Source: Rhodothermales bacterium (lineage in GTDB: Bacteria > Bacteroidota > Rhodothermia > Rhodothermales > Bin80). Taken from it: a stretch of 64,000 bases of DNA. Made by a program: the position numbers and the translations under genes. How positions within the stretch are numbered: the first letter of the stretch is position 1; every line of letters starts with the position of its first letter. Below are positions 26,477-37,700 of the stretch, piece after piece. The DNA lies in contig JAJEDR010000074.1 in assembly GCA_022821385.1 (NCBI GenBank), positions 1-64,000 of the forward strand. The letters are read 5' to 3'. Below the pieces are notes generated by a model. The model ran no database searches and was not told the origin of the DNA. It saw nothing but the letters and a program-made list of their open reading frames with translations.

Positions 26477-27360
26477 TGTGCAGACAGATTCTCTTTGCCG
26501 GGCTGCTGCTGTTTCTGGCTGCCTGTGATTCCGGCGACTTCAGTGTACTGGACTATGAAACCGTGGTCGAGCTCACACTCATCGCAAACGAGCCGGTCCC
26601 CCCGGCGCGTGTGAGCAGGATTGTACCGGAAAATCAGTCAAGTGATTTTGAGGAGCGTGCAATTACGAATGCAGAGGTCGTGCTCAGTACAGGCTCAACG
26701 AGTTTGCTGCTGGAAGCATCCACTAAAAAGCCCGGAGTGTACGAGTACCTCGGCAAACATATCATACAACCCGGTGCGCGCTATGATTTGAAGGTAACCG
26801 TACCTGGCGTAGCGACTACGATCACAGGAACCACCAATGTGCCGACTGCTGTGGAAATCCTAAGCGCTTCGCCCGAAGCAGGAAGGTATCTGTCGGATGA
26901 ACAGCTGACCCTCATCGTGATGCCCGGCCGTAGTGGTGATCAAACCCAGAGCAGCTTCACACTGGTTACGGAAGCTTTTGATTTACGGGAGGATAATCTG
27001 GTGCCGAGCGCTGCTGGATTTCTGGAGAACGATTCCGATCTCAGTCTGGACGACTTCAGGATCAGTGCGTCTCCGATCATTACAGAGGGCAATTTTTTTA
27101 AGTTTCCTGACGGTACGATCAGGTTAGTCTATCCTTGGATCGGGGTCAGCTTCTACGGCCGAAATATGGTCTACGTGAATTCGCTGGATCGTAATCTGTC
27201 TGATTTTATCAGAGCTGCCGAGTTACAACAGGGAGGGGGAGGCACCTTTGGCCCCGGTGTTATTCCCAATGCAACTCCTATCCTATATGGTGCACATGGC
27301 CTTTTTGGAAGCCTGGCCAGGGACAAGACGCAATTCACCGTTTTTCCTCCAGACGAGTAG
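26476..27360 (+). CDS. DUF4249-type outer-membrane lipoprotein
   Basis: 294 residues. The signal ends in the lipobox 'LLFLAAC' with the acylated Cys at 16. The remainder has the DUF4249 layout: 'VVELTLIANEPVPPARVSRI', an immunoglobulin/transthyretin-like beta-rich half ('YDLKVTVPG', 'ITGTTNVP'), and a C-terminal half with 'FGPGVIPNATP'. In this phylum such proteins accompany TonB receptors as probable surface partners. It is translationally coupled to the receptor (TAATG). It converges on the YbdK-type gene with only 3 bp between. Confidence 0.85.
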   Translation: MCRQILFAGLLLFLAACDSGDFSVLDYETVVELTLIANEPVPPARVSRIVPENQSSDFEERAITNAEVVLSTGSTSLLLEASTKKPGVYEYLGKHIIQPGARYDLKVTVPGVATTITGTTNVPTAVEILSASPEAGRYLSDEQLTLIVMPGRSGDQTQSSFTLVTEAFDLREDNLVPSAAGFLENDSDLSLDDFRISASPIITEGNFFKFPDGTIRLVYPWIGVSFYGRNMVYVNSLDRNLSDFIRAAELQQGGGGTFGPGVIPNATPILYGAHGLFGSLARDKTQFTVFPPDE

Positions 27361-27363
27361 CGG

Positions 27364-28515
27364 TTACACGCCGTGCATGGTTTCCCGAATGAGCATGTCC
27401 ACCACTGCTTTGATGGCCTGCTCTGCTGTGGCTCCTTTCTGTATCGCTTCTTTGTAGGCTTCACGCTGCCAGTGTGCACTGGTCCCCCGTTTCAGGATCG
27501 TGCGCGCATGCTCGATCTCTTCTACGCAGCCCAGGGTCTCCGCATCCGGCATGACTGACTCCAATAACTCTTCAAGCAGCTCCTCATACGGGATCGTCAG
27601 CCCCCTCCCAAAATCAATCAGTGCTCCATCAATCCCATAACGTTGGGCGCGCCAGCGGTTTTCGTATAACAGCATGTTGGCATAGCTGCGCCAACGCTGA
27701 TTTTCTCGGCGCAGGCGCCACAGCATGTGCAGCCAGCACTGATACAACGCCGCAATGCAGATCGCATCCTCTACTCTTGTACAGATGTCGGTTACGCGCA
27801 TCTCTAGCGTCGGGAACCGGTGGCTAGGCCGAATATCCCACCAGATCTTCGTGCTGTCCTCTATCACACCAGCATGTACCAATACATCTACATGCCGCTC
27901 AAATTCTGCGTAGCTCTCGAAGTGCTCCGGAAGTCCTGTGCGTGGAATTTCGTTCCAAACTGCAATGCGGTATGACATAAGCCCCGTATCCTGACCTTCC
28001 CAGTAAGGTGACGACGAGCTCAATGCCAGTAGATGCGGCAGTACGTAAGTAGTCTGATTCATCAGGTCAATCCGCAGATTGTCATCCTCAATCCCCGCAT
28101 GAATGTGCATTCCGCAGATGACCATTCTCTGAGCGATAACCTGCATGTTCTGCGCCAGGATTTCATAGCGGTCCCTTGGAGTATGACGCTGGGTAACGTA
28201 GGAAGCATTCGGATGCGAAGATGCGGCAATAATCGCTAGCCCGTACGGCTCTACCACATCATATACTGTTCTGCGTAATCGAATCAATTCCTCCTGTGCC
28301 TCCTGCACGTTTGCACAAACATGTGTTCCAACCTCTATCTGAGATTGGAAGAATTCTTGCGAGACCTGCCCACCGAGTGCCGCCTGCGCATCTTGCAGCA
28401 TCGTGGGCGGCACTTCGCGAATAAGTTTCCCGGTATCTTCCTCTACGATGAGGTACTCCTCCTCGACACCCAAACTGAGTTTGGGTTCCTTAAGAATTTC
28501 GCTGGCAACAGACAT
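27364..28515 (-). CDS. YbdK-type carboxylate-amine ligase (GCS2 family)
   Basis: 383 residues. 'LSLGVEEEYLIVEEDTG' is the ATP-grasp-like glutamine-synthetase-fold start of the GCS2 family; 'SQIEVGTHVC', 'CGMHIHAGIED' and 'EMRVTDICTRVEDA' follow. E. coli YbdK has weak glutamate-cysteine ligase activity; the true product in this organism is unknown. It is full length and monocistronic, facing the DUF4249 gene. Confidence 0.92.
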   Translation of the reverse strand: MSVASEILKEPKLSLGVEEEYLIVEEDTGKLIREVPPTMLQDAQAALGGQVSQEFFQSQIEVGTHVCANVQEAQEELIRLRRTVYDVVEPYGLAIIAASSHPNASYVTQRHTPRDRYEILAQNMQVIAQRMVICGMHIHAGIEDDNLRIDLMNQTTYVLPHLLALSSSSPYWEGQDTGLMSYRIAVWNEIPRTGLPEHFESYAEFERHVDVLVHAGVIEDSTKIWWDIRPSHRFPTLEMRVTDICTRVEDAICIAALYQCWLHMLWRLRRENQRWRSYANMLLYENRWRAQRYGIDGALIDFGRGLTIPYEELLEELLESVMPDAETLGCVEEIEHARTILKRGTSAHWQREAYKEAIQKGATAEQAIKAVVDMLIRETMHGV

Positions 28516-28827
28516 AAGCTTAGATTTTTCGGGGTTCGGTCAATAACCTCCCGTTGAGCAATTACGGGAACTTACAGACTGATTATACACATAGCAAGTG
28601 TCTATGCTCAATTAGGTACTGACAGACACTCATTCGTTAAACTCGTAATGAGGCCTTTGCAATTCAGAGACTTGAAGAAGGTCGTTGGACGGGTTTTTGC
28701 TGGACAGTAAGCATTTTGCCAGCATTTCTTGTAATGTGGCGCGCTGTTCTATCCCTATTCTTAGGTCAGTTGCCCATTTCTTCTTGAGTGGCACAAACCA
28801 GCCGGAAGGCACAAACACTTGTAAATC
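28516..28827. other. Divergent intergenic region with a doubtful 62-codon ORF
   Basis: About 310 bp between ybdK (reading left) and the beta-barrel gene (reading right), expected to carry both promoters. A small perfect hairpin TCCCGT/ACGGGA occurs at 28549-28569. The 62-codon minus-strand ORF (28630-28818) shows no recognisable domain. I do not annotate it as a gene. Confidence 0.45.
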
Positions 28828-29502
28828 ATGATTAAGAGATCCAACCCCTTTATTGTTTTTACCATTTTGACAAGTTTTCTTTTCGCAACGGCCAAAGCAC
28901 AGGTTCCCGAAACCACACGCGCCAATTCAGATCGTCCTCCTGTATCTGTTTCTCTCCAGGCAGGGCTGAGTTTGGCAACAGTCAGCCCAGAGGCAAATGC
29001 TGATGCATCAGGTGTTGATTATGGCTATCAAAGTGGCCTCAATGTACGGGCATCCGTTTTCTTGCCATTCTCGGGACTTCTGGGCACGCAGTTAGGTGTT
29101 GGCTGGGTCCAGAAAGGATCTGTTATAAATGTTCGTTTTTCCGACATTGATGGTGTTTTTTCGTCGAACCTAAGGACTGAATTCCTTCAGTTTCCTCTTC
29201 TTCTTTCACTTATGCCAACGTCGAACTTACGCATACTTGTCGGCCCGGTGATCTCGTTTCCTCTCAGTTGCAACATTGAATCCATGGGGGCCACTGTTGA
29301 TTGTGACGAGGCTGACCTTGAATTAAATACCGACATATCCATCATGGCTGGAGCGGGTGTGAGCATACCTCTATCCAATTCTTACTCGCTGGCACTGGAT
29401 GCTGTATATGACTTGGGCTTGACTGCAATTGCAGAAGATTCCGAGTCTAATAACCGGGGTTTCTTGTTTACGGCTGGTATCCGTTTACCGCTAAACCGGT
29501 AG
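28828..29502 (+). CDS. PorT-like outer-membrane beta-barrel protein
   Basis: 224 residues: signal peptide to about residue 24 ('FLFATAKAQ'), then alternating amphipathic strands with the pattern 'VSLQAGLSLATVSPEA', 'LGTQLGVGWVQKGS', 'EFLQFPLLLSLMPTSNLRILVGP', ending 'RGFLFTAGIRLPL'. This matches the small eight-stranded 'outer membrane beta-barrel/PorT' proteins of Bacteroidota. Two cysteines (about 150 and 160) could form an external disulphide. The role is unknown. It appears to be transcribed alone. Confidence 0.82.
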   Translation: MIKRSNPFIVFTILTSFLFATAKAQVPETTRANSDRPPVSVSLQAGLSLATVSPEANADASGVDYGYQSGLNVRASVFLPFSGLLGTQLGVGWVQKGSVINVRFSDIDGVFSSNLRTEFLQFPLLLSLMPTSNLRILVGPVISFPLSCNIESMGATVDCDEADLELNTDISIMAGAGVSIPLSNSYSLALDAVYDLGLTAIAEDSESNNRGFLFTAGIRLPLNR

Positions 29503-29632
29503 TCGTGGTAGCATCTACGTGCTCGCCAATCCTCAGTGAAGGAACTCACAGAAACGCGCGGAATCAGCAACCCCTAATTCCCGCACAAACCCTAACTTAG
29601 AAATTACCCGGCCGGCATTCCTTCCTGCAAGC

Positions 29633-30460
29633 ATGGAATCTAACTTTACCGAACGCTTACGCAATGCCCAGTCTGCCAGCGATAGTATGGTTTGCGTAGG
29701 GTTGGATCCAGATATAGCGAGACTCCCCGACACTATACGCCAAAAGTACGCGACGCCTGAAACTGCTATCCTGGCTTTTAACGGCGCAATCATACAAGCT
29801 ACGGCTCCATTTGCCTGTGCTTATAAACTCAATTCGGCCTTCTACGAAAACCTGGGAAGCCGGGGATTTAGCATCCTTGCCGCAACCATTGACCTGATTC
29901 CGAACCATGCACTATGTATTGTGGATGCCAAACGTGGCGATATCGGAAATACCGCCCGTAAATATGCTTCCAGCATCTTTAACTTGCTCGGGGCTGATGG
30001 CTGCACGGTTGCACCGTACATGGGCTTTGATGCAGTTCAACCATTCCTTGAATATCGCGACCGAGCAACCTTTGTCCTAGTTCGAACATCCAACCCAAGC
30101 AGCGATGAGTTGCAGTCGCTGACCATAAATGGGAAACCGCTCTACGAACATGTCGCCAACCAAGCTTCCGCATGGGCGAAAAAATCATCTGGATCTGTCG
30201 GATTCGTAGTGGGGGCAACTAAGCCTCAGGAACTTCAACAGTTGCGTGATCAGCATCCCACCATCCCCTTCCTGATCCCTGGCGTAGGTGCGCAGGGCGG
30301 GTCAGTAAAAGCAGCTGCGCGTGCAGCAACCTCGAAAGGCCTGGTTCTCGTAAATAGCAGCCGCAGCATCCTGTACGCCTCGCCGAACAAGGATTTTGAC
30401 CAGATGGCCGCCAAAGCCACACGCAAACTGCGTGACGCACTTAACCAAACGAACCTTTGA
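29633..30460 (+). CDS. pyrF: Orotidine 5'-phosphate decarboxylase, type 2
   Basis: 275 residues, the length of the subfamily 2 enzyme. 'CVGLDPDIARLP' opens the barrel and the catalytic array is 'VDAKRGDIGNTARKYA', in which Lys and Asp alternate. 'GFVVGATKPQEL' and 'LIPGVGAQGGSV' bind phosphate. It converts OMP to UMP. Its TGA overlaps the region of the next small gene, so they may be co-expressed. Confidence 0.96.
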   Translation: MESNFTERLRNAQSASDSMVCVGLDPDIARLPDTIRQKYATPETAILAFNGAIIQATAPFACAYKLNSAFYENLGSRGFSILAATIDLIPNHALCIVDAKRGDIGNTARKYASSIFNLLGADGCTVAPYMGFDAVQPFLEYRDRATFVLVRTSNPSSDELQSLTINGKPLYEHVANQASAWAKKSSGSVGFVVGATKPQELQQLRDQHPTIPFLIPGVGAQGGSVKAAARAATSKGLVLVNSSRSILYASPNKDFDQMAAKATRKLRDALNQTNL

Positions 30461-30462
30461 AA

Positions 30463-30756
30463 ATGCTGATCCGGATTGTGCGCCTCACATTGCAACCCGA
30501 TGCCGTCCATTCCTTTTACCGTATCTTTGCCGTGACCGCTCCAAAAATTCGACAGACACACGGTTGTAGAAAACTTGAACTCTGGACGGATGCCGAATTC
30601 TCAAACGTAATAACAACGTACAGCGAATGGGATTCTGAATCCCATCTGGATACCTACCGGAATTCCACCCTGTTCAGGGACGCCTGGGCAACCGTTAAAC
30701 CGATGTTTGCAGCTCCGGCTCTAGCCCACAGCTATCTCCCTCAAAAAGTTACCTGA
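30463..30756 (+). CDS. Antibiotic-biosynthesis-monooxygenase (ABM) fold protein
   Basis: 97 residues from ATG 30463 (the track began at TTG 30457). The dimeric alpha/beta pattern 'MLIRIVRLTLQPDAVHSFYRIF', 'RQTHGCRKLELWTD' and 'TYSEWDSESHLDTYRNSTLF' is that of ABM/YgiN-like proteins, which include quinol monooxygenases and haem-degrading enzymes. No haem-binding signature is evident. It starts just after pyrF and its last 16 bp overlap the 3' end of the convergent TonB receptor gene. Confidence 0.78.
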   Translation: MLIRIVRLTLQPDAVHSFYRIFAVTAPKIRQTHGCRKLELWTDAEFSNVITTYSEWDSESHLDTYRNSTLFRDAWATVKPMFAAPALAHSYLPQKVT

Positions 30757-32738
30757 ACACCCCCATGTAACGCCCTCCCTGGCCCAGGTAGACCCAACTG
30801 TGGCAGTGTTACCGCGTCGGTGATGTTGTTGCCCCGTGCAAATACCTCGGCCGAATATTGCTTATACAGGACGAGCCAGGCCAAGCGAATATTCGTTACC
30901 ATAGAGCGCTCAAGCGGCACGAATGCATTATTCTGTGCCAGTCCGTGCGCCTTGCCTGTGTACTGTTCCTCCAGTACCACCGAAAAGCCTGCCGAAGACC
31001 GATAGCTTATCCTGCATCCTCCGACCCCGGACGGTTTCTCCACGAGTGGCTCCGTACCGTCGGTGGTGACCGCCCGTGCACGCATTATGGTCATGCTGCA
31101 GCTTGCCAGCACGTTTGCCATAATTCGAGAGACCAGCGTAGTCTCGAGCCCAAGCACTCGGCTGCCATCAAGATTAACTCTCTGCCGTCTGGGGCGCGCG
31201 TCGCCTTCGACGAGCACCATCCTCTGTCCGATCGTGTCGTGGGTCCGATTAAAGAAGACAATCGCCTCTGCGGTAGTTTCACCACGCTCAATACGCACTG
31301 CAACCTCTGTCAATAAAGAGGATTCAGGTACTAGATCAGGATTCACAAGAAACCTTCCCAATGATTCCCCGAACAACTCACGCATCGTCGGAAAACGTAC
31401 TTTGCGCCCGGCAACTCCCCTGATCGTCATACCGGGAGTAAGATCATGAGAGAGCCCCGCGGTGACGCCGATACCTGTCTGCGGGCCTCGATCCGGCTTG
31501 TCGCCGGTTTTTGGGGTTGCAAAAACATCCATACTAGCACCCACTGTAACATTTACGCGCCCCATTCTTGTGTATTCAATACCATTGCTAAGTACCCGCT
31601 GTGAGAAGGGCCGCAGAAGCGGGGCCTCCCCGATAGCAAGATCCTGTTGCTCATGGCTTGACGACAACCAATTTACGGCGGTCCGCAGCACACCATCCCC
31701 CGAAAAATCACGCAGGTAAGTAAGACGCAACCCATACGTATCATCCTGGTCTATTTGAGTACTGAGCTGTTCGCGGTAGGATGCATTTGAGTACTGTGCA
31801 ATCGTCTGGCCAAACCGGCTAACCCAGGCAGCTCCGCGTAAGGTTCCGTTCCGAACAGGAAACTGTCCACTGACAATGGCCATGTTAGTCTCCCATTCTG
31901 GATACCGCCAGAATCGAACATTCGACACCTCGGGATCCAGATGTCCTTCGGGGGCGACGCCCTTCTTACCGCTAAGGCTCAAGAGCGAAATACCAATACT
32001 TCCGCCGCCGTCCACATTGTAGGCCAGCTGCCCAAATGCGGACTGCATGCGACGGTCTGTATTAGTTCGTATATCGGTATGTTGACTGTATGGTAGATCC
32101 GCCTCATCAGGAACCCCTATCCCATTCTGATCCGACACGCCCACAAAAACTGTGGACTGGAACCGTTGCATGCGGCGAAGCCATGTGAGTCGGGCCTGTT
32201 GCGAGTCATACGAGCCAGTAATTCCGGACAGCTGCGCGAACGTTCCCTGATTTCTGAGCTGTCTGGACGTAAGATTAATCGCCCCACCAAGAACATTGGC
32301 CCCATAGAGAACAGACGGTACCCCCTTGGCAATTGAGATTTCTCCAACAACTTCTGAAGGAATCAGACTAAAGTCTATACGGTTATCCCATGGAACATTG
32401 AGCAGTGCCCCATCAAAGAATATGCTTACTTGCCGCTCCCCTGACCCACGCAGGTAAATCAGCGACTCTCCACGCGAGTTTGTCTGCAAATGTGCGGAGG
32501 GAACGAGCCTTAGAACATAGTCAATCGAAGCTACGTCTGACTGTGCAATGTCAGCCAGGCGGACGCGCTGCATCGTTGATACCGGTGAAGCCACCGTCAA
32601 ACTGCCCTGTGGGCCAACAACAATCTCTCCCAATTCGTAGTGGCTCAGCGAGTCGGCCGGTACTTGCGCCTGCATCGCCCCCCCCGCTAGCAGGCTACCT
32701 ACCATTGTGAGCAAACAAAAAGCTACCTTCAGGATCAT
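30741..32738 (-). CDS. TonB-dependent outer-membrane receptor
   Basis: 665 residues: signal peptide to about 25, a plug (about 50-160) with 'RGESLIYLRGSGERQVSIFFDGA' and 'KGVPSVLYGANVLGGAINL', then a 22-strand-type barrel ending 'RALHGGVQVTF'. It lacks the carboxypeptidase-like N-domain of the other receptor. It resembles the BtuB/vitamin-metal receptor class in size. The substrate is unknown and no siderophore or cobalamin gene is adjacent. Its 3' end overlaps the ABM gene by 16 bp. Confidence 0.92.
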   Translation of the reverse strand: MILKVAFCLLTMVGSLLAGGAMQAQVPADSLSHYELGEIVVGPQGSLTVASPVSTMQRVRLADIAQSDVASIDYVLRLVPSAHLQTNSRGESLIYLRGSGERQVSIFFDGALLNVPWDNRIDFSLIPSEVVGEISIAKGVPSVLYGANVLGGAINLTSRQLRNQGTFAQLSGITGSYDSQQARLTWLRRMQRFQSTVFVGVSDQNGIGVPDEADLPYSQHTDIRTNTDRRMQSAFGQLAYNVDGGGSIGISLLSLSGKKGVAPEGHLDPEVSNVRFWRYPEWETNMAIVSGQFPVRNGTLRGAAWVSRFGQTIAQYSNASYREQLSTQIDQDDTYGLRLTYLRDFSGDGVLRTAVNWLSSSHEQQDLAIGEAPLLRPFSQRVLSNGIEYTRMGRVNVTVGASMDVFATPKTGDKPDRGPQTGIGVTAGLSHDLTPGMTIRGVAGRKVRFPTMRELFGESLGRFLVNPDLVPESSLLTEVAVRIERGETTAEAIVFFNRTHDTIGQRMVLVEGDARPRRQRVNLDGSRVLGLETTLVSRIMANVLASCSMTIMRARAVTTDGTEPLVEKPSGVGGCRISYRSSAGFSVVLEEQYTGKAHGLAQNNAFVPLERSMVTNIRLAWLVLYKQYSAEVFARGNNITDAVTLPQLGLPGPGRALHGGVQVTF

Positions 32739-32777
32739 GTGTCCAGTGCAATTGGTACACGCCCTGCTACGGCAGGA

Positions 32778-33344
32778 CTATGGAACGGACACGGATTCTA
32801 TGCCAGCCAACAGATCCTTCAAATCTATAGTGTTCTGCGACCGATTATAGTGGTGCGGCCTGATCTGGAAGCGTCCTTCTTCCGGCACCTGCACCCGTTG
32901 CGTAAGACCTAGGTGTATTCCCAAGTCTTCGGAGAGTGTTCGCCGCTTAGACTGGGCCAATTCTCTTTCACTGATTAGTGCACCGAATGCCCGATGCAGC
33001 GCCCCATATCGGGCCCGTCCCACCCAGTTTGTCATTACGTTATCTTCAACGGCCAATGCCTCGTTGATCAACTCCAACTGTCTCTGTGCTACTGCCGTGT
33101 ACTCGGAGGCTACGATCTGCATTCGATCACTATAAGGAGATAATGCGGGATCCGCAGATGCAGCGTCAGCCAGCCTAACGGCTTCTGTTTCCATAGCGGA
33201 AGCCTCCGCCGCTATTTGCTGCACTGTCAAAGAAAGACTCTTGGCAATCTCGTCTTCAGAACCACCATAGGTCCGACATCCCGCCAAGAAAATCAATCCG
33301 GCAAAAAGGACAACGGCCCATCGCCTCTGCGTAACCAGCTGCAT
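32778..33344 (-). CDS. Predicted lipoprotein, alpha-helical
   Basis: 188 residues. The lipobox is 'LIFLAGC' with Cys near 23. The mature part is mainly helical with repeated Ala/Glu patterns ('QIAAEASAMETEAVRLADAAS') and no family I recognise. The ATG overlaps the TGA of glgC (TGATG), so it is translationally coupled to that gene although a functional tie to glycogen is not obvious. The promoter is therefore probably that of glgC. Confidence 0.7.
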   Translation of the reverse strand: MQLVTQRRWAVVLFAGLIFLAGCRTYGGSEDEIAKSLSLTVQQIAAEASAMETEAVRLADAASADPALSPYSDRMQIVASEYTAVAQRQLELINEALAVEDNVMTNWVGRARYGALHRAFGALISERELAQSKRRTLSEDLGIHLGLTQRVQVPEEGRFQIRPHHYNRSQNTIDLKDLLAGIESVSVP

Positions 33345-34606
33345 CAGATTACAGTTTCGTCCGGGATTGTAACATTCTTCGGGATCACAACGACCCCGTC
33401 GCGGATGTATAAATCGTCACCATCGTGCTCTTGTACGCCTTCAGTGTTACGTATGATGCATCTGCTGCCAATGGCCACATTTTTGTCTACGATAGCCCCC
33501 TCAATAACCGTGTGGTCTCCGATGCCAGGCTGTTCTGGTCCTTCCACACGTTCGCGAATTTCTGTCCCGTGCCAAGGGTAGTAATCTGCACCCAGAAGTA
33601 CTGAATCACGAATGGTGGTATGATCGCCTATTTGCGTACGGATTCCAATCACCGATCCTGTGATTTCGCTCTTGCCGATGACACATCCTTCGGACACCAG
33701 GCTATCGGTGAGTTTTGCCCCAGAAATCTTGGCTGGCGCAAGCATTCTCGCATGAGTGTACAGGCGCATTGCAGGATTATAAAGGTTGTATCCCGGCTGT
33801 AAGTCGGCCAGCATTAAACTGGCATCATAATAGGACCGGATCGTTCCAATGTCACTCCAGTAACCCTCGAATGGATAACTGACCACACGCTTTTTTTTGA
33901 TTACGTGCGGAATAATCTGCTTTCCAAAATCATGGTGTTCCGGCTCCTCATTAAGAATTTTGAAGAGGAGTTCACTACTGAATATATAAATGCCCATGGA
34001 AGCCAGGTATACGCGCCCTGCAGCTTTCATCGACGCACTAACCGGGCTTTCTTTGCCGGTCAAGTCCTGAGGTTTTTCATGAAATTCGGTGATCCTCTGA
34101 TTTTCATCGGTCTTGAGGATTCCGAATGCAGGGGCCTCTTCCGCCGTGACCGGGATAGTTGCAACAGTAACGGTAGCATTGCTGTCTACATGAGTGGCCA
34201 GAAGTTTCCCGTAGTCCATTGAATAGAGTTGATCTCCCGAAAGAATCAATACATGCTCATTCCGATATACCGCGACATGAGGAATGCTCTGGCGCACCGC
34301 ATCCGCGGTTCCCTGGAACCAGTTCGCGGATTTCTGTGTCTGTTCTGCGGCTAAAACCGTCACGAAGCCTCGCCGATAATCGTCAAACCTGTATGTGTGC
34401 GCCAAATGGCGATTCAGACTGGCAGAATTGAATTGGGTTAAAACAAAAATCTTGCTGATCCCCGAATTAATACAGTTCGAAACTGGAACGTCAATGAGCC
34501 GGTATTTGCCTGCAAGTGGCACAGCAGGCTTGGAACGAAGTAAGGTTAGTGGAAATAAACGCGAGCCTGTACCGCCGCCAAGGATAATTGCTGCACAATC
34601 AGTCAT
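33344..34606 (-). CDS. glgC: Glucose-1-phosphate adenylyltransferase
   Basis: 420 residues. The nucleotide-binding motif is '[14 protein letters not shown]' near the N-terminus. '[24 protein letters not shown]' and '[11 protein letters not shown]' are GlgC signatures, and the C-terminal left-handed beta-helix is visible in the hexapeptide-like '[15 protein letters not shown]'. It makes ADP-glucose for glycogen. No glgA or glgB lies nearby. It is divergent from the DUF4175 gene by under 130 bp. Confidence 0.96.
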   Translation of the reverse strand: MTDCAAIILGGGTGSRLFPLTLLRSKPAVPLAGKYRLIDVPVSNCINSGISKIFVLTQFNSASLNRHLAHTYRFDDYRRGFVTVLAAEQTQKSANWFQGTADAVRQSIPHVAVYRNEHVLILSGDQLYSMDYGKLLATHVDSNATVTVATIPVTAEEAPAFGILKTDENQRITEFHEKPQDLTGKESPVSASMKAAGRVYLASMGIYIFSSELLFKILNEEPEHHDFGKQIIPHVIKKKRVVSYPFEGYWSDIGTIRSYYDASLMLADLQPGYNLYNPAMRLYTHARMLAPAKISGAKLTDSLVSEGCVIGKSEITGSVIGIRTQIGDHTTIRDSVLLGADYYPWHGTEIRERVEGPEQPGIGDHTVIEGAIVDKNVAIGSRCIIRNTEGVQEHDGDDLYIRDGVVVIPKNVTIPDETVI

Positions 34607-34725
34607 TAATTGAATCAGGTTATTGAAAAAGTCGAATCACGGAGCAAATAATAATACTTTAATGCGCTGTTTCAGCGTTAACATTGATGAAACCGTTGAT
34701 AATCATCAACGGTAAACATGGCACG

Positions 34726-37700
34726 ATGAGCGAAGAATCCAAACGTATTCTGCACGGGGTCCAGATCCGGCTACGGGCTTGTTGGGGCCGACTGATCACA
34801 GAACGTGTCGCGGTTGGCCTTATTCTGCTCATCACTGCAATCACAGGTACGCTGCTTGTACTCCTGACAGTAGAGATGCGCCTATGGCTGCCAACTCCCT
34901 GGCGCGGCACACTCTTTTGGGTCTGGATTGGAACAGGTGTTGCACTACTCTCCTGGTTTGTAGTTCGCCCCTGGACCACAGGATGGCTTGGCCGTACACG
35001 CTACAAAACGATTGCACATACTGTGACCAGGAATCAACCTGACCTGCGGAGCAAGCTAGTCAGTCTGCTTGAGCTCTGTAATGGTGAATCCAGTGCGGCT
35101 CCACGTTCCCTGGTAGACAGCGCGGTGAAAGCGCTCGACACTGAGGTGTCCAACCTTCCGCTCGTTGAGAAAGTGAACTGGAGACAGCCAATTGTCTGGA
35201 GCCGATATGCAGCAATCCCGCTAGGGCTTATTGCCGTGCTAACCTTGGCGGCTCCCCATGGATTCCGGGACGCTTCGATTCGCCTGTTCTCGCCCGGAGC
35301 GACTTTCGAGCGCCCCGCACCGTTTGCGTTGACAGTTACTCCTGGCAATATTGAAGTTACCAGGGGAGACTCCCTAACCATCATTGCTACAGCCTCGGGC
35401 GAAACCCTGCCGGAAATCGTAACCTTTGAACTCGGGGTACCCGGGGAAAGCAGCCTTCGCTCGCAAAGCGTCCGATCCGATACACTTGGTCGGTTCCTGC
35501 ACCGGGAACACAACCTTCGCCTGCCCCTGAGATATCGCGCCGTGTCTGGTTCTGTTAGGTCGCCCTGGTATGATGTAACTGTAATTGATCGCCCGATTCT
35601 TCGTGACCTGCAGGTAACCTTGCGCCCGCCTGCCTACACAGGACTCCCAGCCGAGCAACTGCCGCCTGGAACAGGAAATATCACGGCATTGCAGGGCACC
35701 ATAGCAAATATTCGCGTTCGATCAAGTGACCCTGATGCTATGGCCTGGCTATCTATAGGCAACACCGACCAAGATCTTGTTCTTGATGGTATGGCCGGAG
35801 ATTTCACGCTTCACGAGGAGACCACTTATCGCATCATTCTACAGTCCCCGAGCGGTGTGCAGAATCTTGATCCGATTACCTATTCGATCACCCCGCTCAT
35901 TGATCAATACCCCTTTGTAGAACTGATTTCCCCGGCTCCCAAGACAAATATGGACTTTGATCTGTTGGTCCCGCTTGATATTCGTGTTCGGGATGATTTT
36001 GGTTTTTCACGGCTTACGCTTTCCTGGCGACTGTCTGACAGCCGCTTTGGAGATACCATGGAAACCTTCCAGGAAATTGTGCTGTCGCTACCAAGCACCT
36101 CCGAGGTTCAGTTTCTTTGGGACCTCGGCATGACAACGAGGCTGGATATTGTACCTGGCGATGTCATCAGCTACTTCGTGACTGTCTGGGATAACGACGG
36201 CTACAACGGTGCCAAGAGTAGTGTCTCTGCCACACAACAGTTGCGTCTCCCCTCTATAGCTGAACGATACGAAGCCCTGGAGTCAACGCAAGATGAAACA
36301 GAATCGGGACTTGAGTCGCTCATTGAAGAGGCGGAATCTGTACGTGAACAATTTGATGAGCTGCGCGACGAGCTTCGAGAAAAGCAGGATGCTGACTGGG
36401 ACGACCAGCAGAGCCTGGAAAGCCTACGCCAAGCGCAGGAGAAACTGCAAAACCGTGTAGATGAACTGGCAAATAACATGGAGGAAGCCGCTGATCAGAT
36501 GTCTGACCATAATCTGGTCAGCGACGAATTGCTGGACATGTTTGAAGAGCTGCAGAATGTGACAGAAGAAATCAACTCCCCGGAACTCGCGGAGGCGCTC
36601 GAGCAGCTGCAGGAAGCCATTACTGAATTTGATCCGGCTGTAATGCAGGAATCGCTCGAGAGCTTCGAATACAATGAGGAGATGTTCCGTGAACGAATTC
36701 AACGGGCCCTCGAATTGTTCAAAAACTTCCAAGTGCAGCAGCAACTGGAAGAAACAGCGCGACGCGCTGAGGATCTGCAAGAGGTGCAGGATAATCTGGC
36801 AGAGCAAACAGCTGAAGATACTCCGACGGAAGCGCCCGAGGAGCTCGCAGAGGAACAAATGCTGGCTGCCGAAGAGATGTCAGCCTTGGAAGCCAAGATG
36901 GAAGAAATTGCTGAACGCATGCGGGAAATGCAACGAGCCCCTGTGCAGCAAATGGAGCAGCTCAACGAACAAACACAGGCAAAAGAGCTACCCAAAGGCA
37001 TGCGGGAGAATGCCGAGCAAATGCAGGCTGGTCAGATGCAGCAGGCAAACCAGGGACAACAGCAAATGAGCCAGAGCATGCAGCAACTGCAGTCTGAGCT
37101 GCAAAATGTTCAGACCGGAATGCAGGGGCAGCAGATGCAGGTCAACATGGCTGCACTTAGACTGATCCTGAGCAATGTTCTGCGACTGTCCTATGATCAG
37201 GAAGACCTGCGCCGCAATATTGCAGATGCCACTCGCGACAGCCCCCTGCTGCGTGATTTTGCTCGGGAACAAGCGGTCCTAGCAACCGGGGGAGCAGTCG
37301 TTGCCGACTCAATCCAGTCTCTCGGGCGCACCCTGCCCCAGCTTTCACGGGCTGTCCAGGAGTTTGCCGGCAATGCGCTGATGAGCATGGAGACTTCCAT
37401 CGAAATGCTGACGGAAAGCAACAACCTCGCGGCAGAATCCAATGCTGCCGCGGCGATGACAAACCTGAATAACCTAGCCTTGCTGTTGAGTGACTTGCTA
37501 GACCAGCTCATGAATGCCTCGTCCTCCAGCAGTGGTGGAGGGATGTCCATGGAGCAAATGATTCAGCAACTCCAGGAGATGGCCATGCAACAGGATCAAC
37601 TGAATCAGGCACTTGAAGAATTATTCGGGCAATCACCGGGAGAGCGCATGAGCGCAGATATGCAGGAGCGCCTGCGGCAAATCGCCGGTCAGCAGGAAAT

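Noticed and set aside
36424-37550. Minus-strand ORFs of 92-144 codons under the DUF4175 gene
   Set aside because: They are shadows of the Gln/Glu-rich coding repeat and show Leu/Ser/Cys-rich low complexity.
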